Below, piece after piece: positions 51,976-61,332 of a stretch of DNA of 64,000 nucleotides (the stretch's first letter is position 1; each line of letters opens with the position of its first letter). The notes under the pieces are model-generated. The model searched no databases and had not been told where the DNA came from. It was given only the letters and a program-made list of their open reading frames with translations. This DNA comes from Chryseobacterium sp. BLS98 (GTDB lineage: Bacteria; Bacteroidota; Bacteroidia; Flavobacteriales; Weeksellaceae). Position numbers and translations under genes: made by a program. The DNA lies in NCBI RefSeq assembly GCF_001045445.1, contig NZ_LFNF01000001.1, positions 620,001 to 684,000 on the forward strand. The letters run 5' to 3'.

Positions 51976-52731
51976 TTATGACTTTAACCACTCTGAAGAA
52001 GAAAGATAATTCTGATCCGGATAATAGATGAAAAGGCAGTTTCGTCCTTTTATCGTATTAATAATCGGCTGTGTCAATGCTTTCGGTATTGCCGGACATC
52101 CCCAGCTTCTTCCGATTCTTTTGTGCATGGATGCAAATTCATCACTTACATAATCTGCTCCATGCATGACGATTGCTCTTCTGTACGCTGCGTCATTAAA
52201 GCCTTTATCCATCCCCAACAGTTTCAAAGAATATCCGTTGTCTCCCTGGTAAGTGGCATCTGTGATATAAAATCCTAAGCTGCTCTGCAGCGAACTTTCC
52301 GTATTAGAAAAATTCGTCGCAAATTCTTCGCCTGTATTTTTCCCGTGTGCTACCAGTGAATTGAACAGTACCTTTTTCTCATTGGTATCAATCACCCAAA
52401 GTCTTTTAGTATTCGAAGACATAGAAAAATCGCAGATAGTCAATAAATGCGACTCCGGGCTCAATAATCCTGATTTTTTTAAATTTTCAAAACCTGTTAA
52501 TGCTTTTGCGAAAACTTCGTAATTCAGTTCGTGCTCAGGTTCAAATTGAATTGATTTGTACAATTCTTCTGATGAAGATGTGGTAGAAGTGGTCTTCTCA
52601 GATTTCGTGTCTGCTGCTTTTACAATTTTTGTTGTGCTGACATTCTCACTCTTTACAGCCTTTTTTGGCGAAAGATAGAATGAAGTCGTGACCAGATATA
52701 ACAGGCCTAATACACTATAAATTCCTTTCAT
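51976..52731 (-). CDS. Murein L,D-transpeptidase-like protein (PF13645)
   Basis: The 251-residue protein has a signal peptide (about 1-24), a Ser/Thr/Lys-rich linker (about 25-55) and a YkuD-like catalytic domain with 'VMHGADYV' and 'RSWGCPAIP' (Cys212 as nucleophile). These match the murein L,D-transpeptidase catalytic family, which acts on peptidoglycan peptides or attaches proteins to it. It is periplasmic. The cupin gene follows after 9 bp. Confidence 0.85.
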   Translation of the reverse strand: MKGIYSVLGLLYLVTTSFYLSPKKAVKSENVSTTKIVKAADTKSEKTTSTTSSSEELYKSIQFEPEHELNYEVFAKALTGFENLKKSGLLSPESHLLTICDFSMSSNTKRLWVIDTNEKKVLFNSLVAHGKNTGEEFATNFSNTESSLQSSLGFYITDATYQGDNGYSLKLLGMDKGFNDAAYRRAIVMHGADYVSDEFASMHKRIGRSWGCPAIPKALTQPIINTIKGRNCLFIYYPDQNYLSSSEWLKS

Positions 52732-52860
52732 TCAATACTATTAAATTCCAAATTAGTGAGGCAAAATTATAAAAACATAATTACCAGACCCATATAAATC
52801 TACAAAGTTTAACTGAATTTAAGAAACTTTAACGTCCTGATTTCGTGAATTAAAGGCAGT

Positions 52861-53388
52861 TTATTTTTGAGAATCGCCAACAAATTCCAGGCTTACAGAA
52901 TTCATGCAATATCGTAATCCTGTGGGTTTCGGGCCGTCGTCAAAAACATGTCCAAGGTGTGAATCGCAGCGCTTGCAAAGAACTTCCACTCTTTCCATTC
53001 CATACGCAGTATCCCTTTTATAATAAACTCCTTCTTTATCTGCTTCAAAAAAGCTTGGCCATCCGCAGCTGCTTGCAAATTTTGAGGTTGAACGGAAAAG
53101 ATGGTTTCCACAAACGGCACAATAATAATCGCCCGTTTCGTCAAATTCATTATATTTTCCAGTAAATGCTCTTTCGGTAGCTGCTTCCCTGGCAATTGCA
53201 TACAGGTCCGGAGCAAGGATCTTTTTCCACTCTTCATTGGAAATGTTAAGTTTTGTGGTATCGGTTCTGGAATAGTATGGATTGTTTTTTGCTTCTTTAT
53301 TTTCCATAAGGGATGTTTTAATAGACTGATATTTCTGCGGACACGCCTGCAAAAAAGTTAATAATATGATGAAAACTAAAAATTTCAT
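52861..53388 (-). CDS. msrB: Peptide-methionine (R)-S-oxide reductase, exported
   Basis: The 175-residue enzyme reduces R-methionine sulphoxide in proteins. A lipoprotein-like signal ends in 'FLQAC' (Cys16), so it acts in the envelope. The MsrB domain has zinc pairs 'CAVCG' and 'CKRCD', 'CGWPSFF', and the catalytic Cys161 in 'GLRYCMNSVSLEF'. The N-terminal spacer (17-45) is specific to exported forms. It is divergent from the DUF445 gene. Confidence 0.93.
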   Translation of the reverse strand: MKFLVFIILLTFLQACPQKYQSIKTSLMENKEAKNNPYYSRTDTTKLNISNEEWKKILAPDLYAIAREAATERAFTGKYNEFDETGDYYCAVCGNHLFRSTSKFASSCGWPSFFEADKEGVYYKRDTAYGMERVEVLCKRCDSHLGHVFDDGPKPTGLRYCMNSVSLEFVGDSQK

Positions 53389-53463
53389 TGTAAATTTTAG
53401 TCCAGAATTTCATTCCAGTTCAGGAATGATGGTTTCATTACCAAATTTAGTAAATTTGAGAAT

Positions 53464-54708
53464 ATGAATGATGAAGCAAAAAGAAAACAACTAAGAAAAT
53501 ATAAAATGTTTGCCACCGGATTATTTATCCTGATGGCTGTTATTTTTATTGTCACAACCATACTTCAGAAGTCGAATCCATCACATTGGATCGGGTATGT
53601 AAGGGCTTTTTCTGAGGCAGCAATGGTGGGTGCGCTTGCGGACTGGTTCGCTGTAACCGCTTTATTCCGGCATCCTCTAGGACTTCCTATTCCTCATACC
53701 AATCTTATTGAAAACAGCAAACAGAGGCTGGGTGACAATCTCGGAAGCTTTGTGGTGAGCAATTTCCTTTCGCCACAGAATATACGTCCATACATCCAAA
53801 AGCTTAAAATTTCAAATTTTGTAGGCGAATGGCTGACCAAGGAGAAAAATCAGGACATTCTGATCAGAAACCTGTCGGATATCGTCCTGGATATTCTCAA
53901 TAAACTTGATGATACCTCAGTAAGCCAGTTTATCAGCAAGAAAGTATCCGAAATGACGGATGATATCAAATTAAACAAAGTAGTAGGAAACGGAATCAGC
54001 TATATTCTGGAAAAAAATGATCACCAGAGAATGGTAACCAATCTTTCCAGACAGATAAAAGATTATATTATTGAGAATGATGAAATGATCAAAGACCGTG
54101 TGCAAAAAGGAAGCTACTCCTTTATTCCGGCTTTCGTTGATAACAAGATTGCCGATAAAATTGCCAGCGGGCTTTCAGATTTCTTCAAAGAAATTGAAGG
54201 GGATCCGGAGCATGAAATCCGGAACCTTGTTACCCGGAAAATTCAGGAGTTTTCTACAGACCTGAAAGAAGACCCGAAATGGGACGAGGAATTTAAAAGC
54301 ATTAAAAATGGTCTCCTGAAAAGTGATAAACTGGATGAATATTCCACTGATATCTGGGTTTCCATTAAGAAAACCCTGATGAAGGAATTACAGGATGATC
54401 AATCTTCTTTAAAAAACTATCTTAGCAAAAACCTGAACGAGTTTTCCCAAAATTTAAAAACGGATGAAAATCTTCAGAATAAAATAGATCATTGGGTAAG
54501 GGTAACTGCCTACAAATATATTCTTAAAAACACCCACCAGTTCGGAAACCTCATCAGTTCTACGGTAGGCAACTGGCAGGGCAAAGAATTAAGCGAAAAG
54601 CTGGAACTGGAAGTGGGAAAAGACCTTCAGTTTATCCGGGTCAACGGAACTTTGGTCGGCGGGCTGGTCGGACTGATTATCTATACGATAGCTCATTTCT
54701 TTCTCTGA
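53464..54708 (+). CDS. DUF445 membrane protein
   Basis: The 414-residue protein has an N-terminal helix (about 15-32), a second near 46-62, a long helical region (about 80-385) with repeated SMP-like amphipathic segments, and a C-terminal helix (about 393-412). 'SEAAMVGALADWFAVTALFRHPLGLPIPHTNLI' is the DUF445 hallmark (given in part). The function is unknown; the family is widespread in bacteria and may shape membrane or envelope contacts. It is divergent from msrB, with 75 bp between. Confidence 0.85.
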   Translation: MNDEAKRKQLRKYKMFATGLFILMAVIFIVTTILQKSNPSHWIGYVRAFSEAAMVGALADWFAVTALFRHPLGLPIPHTNLIENSKQRLGDNLGSFVVSNFLSPQNIRPYIQKLKISNFVGEWLTKEKNQDILIRNLSDIVLDILNKLDDTSVSQFISKKVSEMTDDIKLNKVVGNGISYILEKNDHQRMVTNLSRQIKDYIIENDEMIKDRVQKGSYSFIPAFVDNKIADKIASGLSDFFKEIEGDPEHEIRNLVTRKIQEFSTDLKEDPKWDEEFKSIKNGLLKSDKLDEYSTDIWVSIKKTLMKELQDDQSSLKNYLSKNLNEFSQNLKTDENLQNKIDHWVRVTAYKYILKNTHQFGNLISSTVGNWQGKELSEKLELEVGKDLQFIRVNGTLVGGLVGLIIYTIAHFFL

Positions 54709-54736
54709 AAAGCTCAATAAAAACTATAACCCAACC

Positions 54737-55621
54737 ATGAAAAAAATCTTTACTTTATTATTTTCCTTAAGCTTAACATTTTTTCTTTGCCAGAAAGTTG
54801 AACTTAAGGAAATAACCGATTCCTCACAGGTTTTTAAAGGTGAAATTGCAGGAATCCCCATTACCATGCAACTCAATTATACCGGAATTGTAGATTGCAG
54901 TCAATATCAGCATTTTGTGGACGGCTGGTATTATTATAACAAACATCAGAAGAAGATTCCCCTATCCGGAATTTATGATTATGGTAAACTATATCTCTAT
55001 AATTTTGGAAGTAAACAAAAGCAGAGTTTTAAAATACTTCAGGATAAGATTACTTCTCCCCAGCTTATCGAAAAAACAGACAGTATAGCACAGACACTAA
55101 AGCCAAAAGAAAGCTTTGACTTTACGAATGAAGATCTGCACACAGATATTACCGGAAATTTTCATTTGAAAAATAAAACTTATGCGGTAAAATTATTTAC
55201 CATTGACAATACAATTTATAGGTTTAATAATTACCTCATCCTTCCTGATAATAAGAAAATAAACACCTATGATTTCATAGACCGATATGGCGGTAATGAA
55301 TTAATATCCTATAAATCTGACAATGCAGGAAACAGGGTTCTTTTATATTTTGAACATACGTCCAATTTCAATGCATGCGGAATGTGCGGGGCAAGTGAAG
55401 GCGAAAAAGGCTACAGAATCCTGTATTTTACCAAGGACTGGAATTATAAAAACTATGAGGAATTCCTGACCGAAAGCTGTCTGCAAAACATCTACGACAC
55501 GACTGAGACAAAATCTAAAGACCGGAAAATATTAAAGTATAAGATCGGCAAAACCACAACTTCTCCGGCTTATACCCTTACTGTTGATCTAAACAATGTT
55601 TCTGTAATAAAAACAAAATAA
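54737..55621 (+). CDS. Secreted hypothetical protein
   Basis: The 294-residue protein has a signal peptide (about 1-18) and a predicted beta-rich body. 'SNFNACGMCGASEGEKGYRILYFT' near 210-235 has two Cys that may form a disulphide or metal site. I do not recognise the family. It follows DUF445 by 28 bp and ends at a terminator, so the two may form an operon. Confidence 0.65.
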   Translation: MKKIFTLLFSLSLTFFLCQKVELKEITDSSQVFKGEIAGIPITMQLNYTGIVDCSQYQHFVDGWYYYNKHQKKIPLSGIYDYGKLYLYNFGSKQKQSFKILQDKITSPQLIEKTDSIAQTLKPKESFDFTNEDLHTDITGNFHLKNKTYAVKLFTIDNTIYRFNNYLILPDNKKINTYDFIDRYGGNELISYKSDNAGNRVLLYFEHTSNFNACGMCGASEGEKGYRILYFTKDWNYKNYEEFLTESCLQNIYDTTETKSKDRKILKYKIGKTTTSPAYTLTVDLNNVSVIKTK

Positions 55622-55647
55622 AAAAGAGAGCTTTTCAACTCTCTTTT
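55622..55647. terminator. Bidirectional intrinsic terminator
   Basis: The arms aaaagagag (55622-55630) and ctctctttt (55639-55647) form a 9-bp stem between the convergent secreted-protein gene and pyrD. Confidence 0.75.
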
Positions 55648-55650
55648 GTC

Positions 55651-56688
55651 TTATCTTGGAAGCCTGCTCGCTCTTTTTAAAAGTTCTTTATTGATCTCAT
55701 TGATCAGTTCCGGCCCTTCGTAGATAAATCCGGTGTAAAGTTGTACCAGAATTGCTCCGGCATCCAGTTTCTCCATTGCATCCTTTGCAGAATGAATCCC
55801 TCCTACCCCGATGATCGGAAAAGCTCTGTTGCTTTTATCAGAAAGGTATCTGATCATTTTTGTACTTCTTTCGCGGATAGGTTTCCCGCTTAAACCCCCG
55901 TTTCCGATTTCTGCTAAAGTCTCAGGGGAAGTTTTCAGCCCTTCTCTGTTGACAGAAGTATTAGAAACTACAATTCCATCGATTTTTGTTTCTGCAATCA
56001 ATTCTATAATTTCATCTAATTGATTATTATTCAAATCCGGGGCGATTTTCAGTAATATTGGTTTCTGTACAGCTTTTGACTGATTGATTTTTTTAACTTC
56101 AGTAATCAGCTCACGCAGGTATTCCACATCTTCCAGCTTGGCGTGGCTTCCTACATTCGGGCAGCTTACATTCAGGACGAAGTAATCTACATGGGGATGA
56201 AGACCTTCAAAACAGTCCAGATAATCCTGGGTATAGTTTTCCGGTTTTGTATCGGTATTTTTTCCGATGTTTCCACCGATGATTATTTTTCCTTTGTTGG
56301 ATTTCAGCTTTTCGATTGCTGCTTCAAGACCATCGTTATTGAACCCCATCCTGTTGATAATTCCACCATCTTCAATGAGACGGAACAGTCTTTTCTTAGG
56401 ATTTCCAGCCTGAGCTCTTGGAGTTACCGTTCCAATTTCTACAAAGCCGAAGCCCAAATCGCCCAATTCATTAAATAAAACAGCATTTTTATCAAAACCT
56501 GCGGCCAGTCCTACAGGATTTTTAAATTTCAATCCGAAAACTTCTCTTTCCAGACGTTTGTCTTCAATAGGTTTGGGTAAAAATAGCTTGGTAAGAAATC
56601 CAAAATTTTTAAGCATTGAAAATGTAAAATGATGAACTTCTTCGGGATCAAATTTGAAGAGAATGGGTCTGATGATACTTTTGTACAT
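55651..56688 (-). CDS. pyrD: Dihydroorotate dehydrogenase (quinone, class 2)
   Basis: The 345-residue flavoenzyme oxidises dihydroorotate to orotate in pyrimidine synthesis, with electrons to quinone. The N-terminal membrane-contact extension ('[20 protein letters not shown]') is the mark of class 2. '[13 protein letters not shown]', '[11 protein letters not shown]', 'NVSCPN' (catalytic Ser region) and '[19 protein letters not shown]' bind FMN and substrate. It is monocistronic. Confidence 0.96.
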   Translation of the reverse strand: MYKSIIRPILFKFDPEEVHHFTFSMLKNFGFLTKLFLPKPIEDKRLEREVFGLKFKNPVGLAAGFDKNAVLFNELGDLGFGFVEIGTVTPRAQAGNPKKRLFRLIEDGGIINRMGFNNDGLEAAIEKLKSNKGKIIIGGNIGKNTDTKPENYTQDYLDCFEGLHPHVDYFVLNVSCPNVGSHAKLEDVEYLRELITEVKKINQSKAVQKPILLKIAPDLNNNQLDEIIELIAETKIDGIVVSNTSVNREGLKTSPETLAEIGNGGLSGKPIRERSTKMIRYLSDKSNRAFPIIGVGGIHSAKDAMEKLDAGAILVQLYTGFIYEGPELINEINKELLKRASRLPR

Positions 56689-56811
56689 TGAAAAAAAGTT
56701 TTACAAAAATACTTATTTTAAAATTAATCTTTAATTGACCTGTGATATTTTATCAAAATGCATTTTATATACAACATCTATAAATGTGAATCTGCATAAT
56801 CGTAACAGCAC

Positions 56812-57507
56812 TTAAGAATAAGAACTTAAATCGAAATTCAAAATATCCCCTACTCTTCTGAACTCGTCATCTATAGTGGCATTTACCGTAATTCTTTCGT
56901 TAGAAACAGGATGATTAAAAATCAATTGATGGGCGTGAAGCGTCATTTTGTTGATACCAAATGTTTGAAGCCACAATTTATTTTGTTTATTGCAACCATG
57001 TTTGCGACAGCCTAAAATCGGATGCAGGATATGTTTGAAATGCTTTCTCAACTGATGAAATCGTCCTGTTTCAGGAATAGCCTCCACCAGACAATATCTG
57101 GAAGTTCGATGTTTTAAAAAAGGCAGGTCTATTTCCGAAGCCTGTAAACGGTGATAATAAGTAACTGCATTCTGCTTGACTTCATTTTCATTAACTAAAT
57201 CGTAATCAATCGTTTCTTCTTCTTTTGCCCAACCTCGGAGAATGGCTATGTATTTCTTTTCTACTATTTTTTCCTCAAATTGAGTGCTCATCATTCTCAG
57301 CGTATCTTTATCTAAAGTGAATAACAAAACCCCCGAAGTTTTTCGGTCTAAACGATGTACAGGATAAACTTTCTGTCCGATTTGCTTTCTCAATTCCTGA
57401 ATGGCGTAAGTATCGGCTTCTCCAGAATAAAAAGATTTATGAACCAGTAATCCGCTTGGTTTATTGATAGCAATAAGATGTTCGTCGCGATAAAGAATTT
57501 CTAACAT
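56812..57507 (-). CDS. RluA-family pseudouridine synthase (TruC-like)
   Basis: The 231-residue enzyme has the catalytic motif 'HRLDRKTSGV' (51-60, Asp54), 'INKPSGLLVH' (14-23) and 'ETGRFHQLRKHF' near 146. It has no S4 domain. The size and 'LYRDEHLIAINKPSGLLVH' start resemble TruC, which modifies U65 of tRNA, but RluA-like targets are also possible. The upstream gap holds a strong hairpin repeat. Confidence 0.87.
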   Translation of the reverse strand: MLEILYRDEHLIAINKPSGLLVHKSFYSGEADTYAIQELRKQIGQKVYPVHRLDRKTSGVLLFTLDKDTLRMMSTQFEEKIVEKKYIAILRGWAKEEETIDYDLVNENEVKQNAVTYYHRLQASEIDLPFLKHRTSRYCLVEAIPETGRFHQLRKHFKHILHPILGCRKHGCNKQNKLWLQTFGINKMTLHAHQLIFNHPVSNERITVNATIDDEFRRVGDILNFDLSSYS

Positions 57508-57540
57508 GGGGCAAAAGTAGAGATTTTTTGACTGATCTCC

Positions 57541-57653
57541 AGCCCTGATTGAGTGGTATGTCTGAGCTCTTTTCTAGGTTTTGGGTTGCGGCGGCGGAGC
57601 CGCAGCAATCCAAAACCTAGAAAAAGCGAGTAGCGAAAGCAGGTTCCCGGCTC
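57541..57653. repeat. GC-rich hairpin repeat upstream of glyS
   Basis: A long hairpin spans 57570-57624: a perfect 15-bp outer stem (57570-57584 with 57610-57624), then TTGC/GCAA and GCGGC/GCCGC pairs around a GGA loop. It is bounded by AGCC (57541) and GGCT (57648-57651). The base composition is more GC-rich than its surroundings. The overall plan (AGCCCTGAT..., variable hairpin, AGCGAAAGCAGG...GGCTCC) looks to me like a dispersed REP-like repeat of flavobacteria; that recollection should be checked. Confidence 0.75.
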
Positions 57654-57711
57654 CTAATTGTCATGTATATAAAAACTTCCATCTTCCCTCCTCAACTTCC
57701 CGCTTTTTCAC

Positions 57712-57719
57712 TATTTTTG
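57712..57719 (+). promoter_or_regulatory. Candidate -7 box of glyS
   Basis: TATTTTTG matches TAnnTTTG, 21 bp before the ATG at 57741. It lies downstream of an in-frame ATG at 57663, which supports 57741 as the true start. Confidence 0.45.
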
Positions 57720-57740
57720 CACATCAGACGTAAAAAAATT

Positions 57741-59282
57741 ATGGCAAAGCAAGAAGATGTTTTCAAGAAAGTGATTTCTCACGCTAAAGAATATGGTTTT
57801 ATTTTTCCTTCCAGTGAGATCTATGACGGTTTATCCGCTGTTTATGATTATGGACAGAACGGTGCCGAATTAAAAAACAATATCAAACAATATTGGTGGA
57901 AAGCTATGGTACAGCTTAACGAAAATATTGTGGGTATTGATTCCGCGATCCTTATGCACCCTACCACATGGAAGGCATCGGGCCACGTAGACGCTTTCAA
58001 CGATCCATTGATTGACAATAAAGATTCTAAAAAACGTTTCAGAGCAGACGTTTTGGTAGAAGATTACTGTGCTAAAATTGAAGACAAAGAGAATAAAGAA
58101 ATTGAAAAGGCAGCGAAAAGATTCGGTGATGCTTTCGATAAGGATCAATTTGTTGCAACGAATCCAAAAATTCTTGAATACAGAGCAAAAAGAGAGGCTA
58201 TCCTTTCCAGGCTGGCAAAATCTCTTGAAAATGAAGACCTTGCTGATGTAAAAGCTTTAATTGAAGAGCTGGAAATTGCTGATCCTGATACGGGTTCTAA
58301 AAACTGGACGGAGGTAAGACAGTTCAACCTGATGTTCGGAACTAAATTGGGTGCTTCTGCAGATTCTGCAATGGATCTTTACCTAAGACCAGAGACAGCT
58401 CAGGGTATTTTCGTGAACTTTTTAAATGTTCAGAAAACTTCACGTCATAAGCTTCCTTTTGGTATTGCCCAGATCGGTAAAGCCTTCAGAAATGAAATCG
58501 TTGCCAGACAGTTTATTTTCAGAATGCGTGAATTCGAGCAGATGGAGATGCAGTTTTTTGTGGCTCCGGGAACTGAACTTGAATTCTACGAAAACTGGAA
58601 GCAAAAACGTCTGAACTGGCACTTAGCGCTTGGATTAGGGAATGAAAATTACAGATTCCATGATCATGAAAAATTAGCTCATTATGCAAATGCTGCTGCA
58701 GATATTGAATTCAACTTCCCATTTGGATTTAAGGAACTGGAAGGTATTCACTCCAGAACAGATTTCGATTTGAAAGCTCACGAAGAGTTCTCAGGAAGAA
58801 AGCTTCAGTTCTTCGATCCTGAAAGAAACGAAAACTATGTTCCTTATGTTGTGGAAACATCGGTAGGTTTAGACAGGTTATTCCTTTCTATATTTGCTCA
58901 CTGTCTGAAAGATGAAACGCTTGAAGACGGTTCAGAAAGAACAGTATTGTCCTTACCTCCTGCATTGGCTCCTATCAAGGCTGCTATTCTTCCGTTGATG
59001 AAAAAAGACGGCCTGGCAGAATATGCAGAAAAAATCTTCAACGACCTGAAATATGATTTCAACCTGTTCTACGAAGAAAAAGATGCCATCGGAAAACGTT
59101 ACAGAAGACAGGATGCCATCGGTACCCCTTATTGTATAACCATCGATCATGATTCTTTAACGGATCACACAGTAACGATAAGAGACAGGGATACAATGCA
59201 GCAGGAAAGAGTTCCTGTTTCAGATTTGAGAAGAATCATCGACGAAAAAACGAATTTCAGAAATTTACTTTCTAAAATATAA
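57741..59282 (+). CDS. glyS: Glycyl-tRNA synthetase (single-chain, alpha2 type)
   Basis: The 513-residue class II synthetase is of the eukaryote/archaea/Gram-positive type, not the alpha2beta2 form. It shows 'YGFIFPSSEIYDGLSAVYDYGQNG', motif 2 'FRNEIVARQFIFRMREFEQMEMQFF' (quoted in part) and motif 3 'VETSVGLDRLFLSI', and the anticodon-binding domain at the C-terminus. An upstream frame extension to 57663 was rejected because ATG 57741 has the usual family start 'MAKQEDVFKKV' and lies just after a promoter box. A terminator follows. Confidence 0.96.
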   Translation: MAKQEDVFKKVISHAKEYGFIFPSSEIYDGLSAVYDYGQNGAELKNNIKQYWWKAMVQLNENIVGIDSAILMHPTTWKASGHVDAFNDPLIDNKDSKKRFRADVLVEDYCAKIEDKENKEIEKAAKRFGDAFDKDQFVATNPKILEYRAKREAILSRLAKSLENEDLADVKALIEELEIADPDTGSKNWTEVRQFNLMFGTKLGASADSAMDLYLRPETAQGIFVNFLNVQKTSRHKLPFGIAQIGKAFRNEIVARQFIFRMREFEQMEMQFFVAPGTELEFYENWKQKRLNWHLALGLGNENYRFHDHEKLAHYANAAADIEFNFPFGFKELEGIHSRTDFDLKAHEEFSGRKLQFFDPERNENYVPYVVETSVGLDRLFLSIFAHCLKDETLEDGSERTVLSLPPALAPIKAAILPLMKKDGLAEYAEKIFNDLKYDFNLFYEEKDAIGKRYRRQDAIGTPYCITIDHDSLTDHTVTIRDRDTMQQERVPVSDLRRIIDEKTNFRNLLSKI

Positions 59283-59287
59283 ATTAA

Positions 59288-59311
59288 AGCCCCATCATTT
59301 GGGGCTTTTTT
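59288..59311 (+). terminator. Intrinsic terminator after glyS
   Basis: The arms agcccc (59288-59293) and ggggct (59301-59306) with a T run lie 5 bp after the glyS stop. Confidence 0.85.
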
Positions 59312-59316
59312 ATTCC

Positions 59317-59466
59317 TTATCTACAACATAAGCAGATGACACAGATTCTTTTTATTAAGAATTCTTTTCTCTGAAGATAGTCTGCGGTGTCAATCATTTT
59401 ATAGGTCTGGGCTGCTCCCATCACTGAAAAAATGAGAAGCACAAATACAATAAATTTTCTGGCCAT
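59317..59466 (-). CDS. Possible small exported peptide (49 residues)
   Basis: A 49-residue frame starts at ATG 59466 on the minus strand. It opens with a plausible signal peptide (MARKFIVFVLLIFSVMGAA, cleavage near AQT) and ends in a Cys-rich tail 'ICVICLCCR'. Its promoter region would overlap that of the divergent serine hydrolase gene. It ends just beyond the glyS terminator. No homologue is known to me. It could be chance, but a good signal sequence in the only gap on this strand makes it worth listing. Confidence 0.35.
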   Translation of the reverse strand: MARKFIVFVLLIFSVMGAAQTYKMIDTADYLQRKEFLIKRICVICLCCR

Positions 59467-59534
59467 ATTTTCATCATTAATCGCAAAAATAGTTTATTTA
59501 CCACTCGTTTCTTATTTTCTTATCAAAATTATTT

Positions 59535-59542
59535 TAAATTTG
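59535..59542 (+). promoter_or_regulatory. Candidate -7 box of the serine hydrolase gene
   Basis: TAAATTTG matches TAnnTTTG, 24 bp before the ATG at 59567. It lies downstream of an in-frame ATG at 59432, supporting 59567 as the start. Confidence 0.4.
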
Positions 59543-59566
59543 TTTGAGACTGATTCTCATGATCAT

Positions 59567-60700
59567 ATGAAGGCATTAAAATATGTAATAGGCGGAGCAG
59601 CCGTAGGTGCAGCCGCAGTTTATCTTTTGGGATACGATTATTTATTAAGCGGAATTTCCAAAACCTATCTCAAAGGAAAGTTAAGCGCTAATATCGACGA
59701 TGGAAACCTCTTTCCGGGAAACCTCATCGCTACCAAAGAACCGGTACTCTGGACGGAAGATCCCGAATATAATCATAAGGAACTGCCTGAACACATGATT
59801 GAGAATTTAAAACACTCCAAAACAGCTGCTTTTGTAGTGATAAAAAACGGAAAAATTCTTCATGAGCAGTATTGGGACGGCTATAACCAGCTTTCCAGTA
59901 CCAATTCTTTTTCTATGGCAAAAGCAGTCACTGTCATGCTATTAGGAAAAGCTCTGGAAGAGGGTATTATCCAAAATATTGACGAAAAACTCTCTGACTT
60001 TTACCCTGAATTTAAAGAGAAAGAATTCGGATGTAATGTTACTCTCAAAAATTTAGCCCAGATGGAAGCAGGACTTGACTGGGATGAAAACTACAGCAAC
60101 CCCTTTCTGCCAAATGCAAAAGCTTACTATGGCAAAGATCTTGTAAAAGCTACATTTTCCAGAAGGTTTAAAGAAGAGCCCGGCACCAGATTTGAATACC
60201 AGAGCGGGTCTACCCAGCTTCTCGGATTTGCCCTGAAAAAGGCCCTTAATCAAACGTTAGCAAGCTATTTATCTGAAAAATTCTGGATTCCCATGGGAAT
60301 GGAACAAAATGCCACATGGAGCACGGACGATAACGGCATGGAAAAAACATATTGCTGCATCCACTCCAATGCAAGGGATTATGCCAAGTTGGGGCAGTTA
60401 TTTCTGGATAACGGAAAAGTAGGTGAAAAACAAATCTTCAGTCTGGATTTTATCGAACAGATGAAAACGCCTACTCAAAAATCCGAAGAAATCTACGGAA
60501 TGGGCCTTTGGATCAATGATGATAATCCTGTTAAACATTATTACTTTCTGGGACTGCAGGGACAATATATCATCATGGTTCCGGAACACAATATGGTGAT
60601 CGTAAGAACCGGAAGCTATAAGAATAATCCCAAAAATGACAGGGGAAGACCCGATCAGGTAAGATTTCTTGTTAACGAGACCGTACAATTATTTCAGTAA
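59567..60700 (+). CDS. Membrane-anchored serine hydrolase (class C beta-lactamase-like)
   Basis: The 377-residue protein has an N-terminal hydrophobic anchor ('YVIGGAAVGAAAVYLLGY'), then a beta-lactamase/S12 fold: S-x-x-K in 'NSFSMAKAV', 'YQSGSTQLLGFAL' (Tyr motif), and 'GLQGQYIIMVPEHNMVIVRTG' near the end. 'EAGLDWDENY' is common in 6-aminohexanoate-dimer-hydrolase-like members. The substrate is unknown. The upstream start at 59432 would add a second anchor and lies before the promoter box, so it was rejected. The YdeI-like gene follows by 2 bp. Confidence 0.85.
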   Translation: MKALKYVIGGAAVGAAAVYLLGYDYLLSGISKTYLKGKLSANIDDGNLFPGNLIATKEPVLWTEDPEYNHKELPEHMIENLKHSKTAAFVVIKNGKILHEQYWDGYNQLSSTNSFSMAKAVTVMLLGKALEEGIIQNIDEKLSDFYPEFKEKEFGCNVTLKNLAQMEAGLDWDENYSNPFLPNAKAYYGKDLVKATFSRRFKEEPGTRFEYQSGSTQLLGFALKKALNQTLASYLSEKFWIPMGMEQNATWSTDDNGMEKTYCCIHSNARDYAKLGQLFLDNGKVGEKQIFSLDFIEQMKTPTQKSEEIYGMGLWINDDNPVKHYYFLGLQGQYIIMVPEHNMVIVRTGSYKNNPKNDRGRPDQVRFLVNETVQLFQ

Positions 60701-60702
60701 AA

Positions 60703-61317
60703 ATGATGGAAAAATACAGTCCTAAAATAGATGCTTATATCGAGAAGTCCCAGGATTTCGCGAAACCTGTTTTACAGTATATCCGCGAAACTGTTCATGA
60801 ATTCTGTCCCGATGCAGAAGAAACTATGAAATGGAGCTTTCCGAATTTTACCTATAAAGGGAAGATTCTCTGTGCGATGGCTTCTTTCAAACAGCATTGC
60901 ACTTTCGGATTCTGGCTGGAAAAAGAAATGAAAACAATGAATGAGATTACCCGGGATATTGAAAAAAATTCCATGTTCAGCTTAGGAAAGATCGCAAAAA
61001 TTGAGGATCTACCCTCCAGAACCCTGCTAAGAAAAGCAATTGCTGAAGCGATGGAGCTTACAGATATGGGAGTTACGGTAAAAAAGACAACACCCTCTAA
61101 AGTGGAGACTGAAGTTCCCGACTATTTTCAGGATGCCCTGGAAAAAAATAAAAAGGCTTTAGCTGTTTTTGAAAAAGGTTCACCTTCCTTCAGAAAAGAA
61201 TACATTAACTGGATCACGGAAGCTAAAACGGAAACGACCAGAAATAAAAGAATGGAACAATCTTTGGAATGGTTAGCCGAAGGAAAATCCAGAAACTGGA
61301 AATACGAAAAAAAGTAA
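60703..61317 (+). CDS. YdeI/OmpD-associated, DUF1801-like protein
   Basis: The 204-residue protein has an N-terminal DUF1801/YdhG fold ('LQYIRETVHEFCPDAEETMKWSFPNFTYKGKILCAMASFKQHC', quoted in essence) and a C-terminal Lys/Glu-rich YdeI tail with 'FEKGSPSFRKEYINWITEAKTETTRNKRM'. The family is small, soluble and of unclear function. It starts 2 bp after the serine hydrolase stop and precedes a TPR-HTH gene by 15 bp, so the three are probably one transcript. Either of two tandem ATGs (60703, 60706) could be used. Confidence 0.8.
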   Translation: MMEKYSPKIDAYIEKSQDFAKPVLQYIRETVHEFCPDAEETMKWSFPNFTYKGKILCAMASFKQHCTFGFWLEKEMKTMNEITRDIEKNSMFSLGKIAKIEDLPSRTLLRKAIAEAMELTDMGVTVKKTTPSKVETEVPDYFQDALEKNKKALAVFEKGSPSFRKEYINWITEAKTETTRNKRMEQSLEWLAEGKSRNWKYEKK

Positions 61318-61332
61318 ACACAATAAACACAA

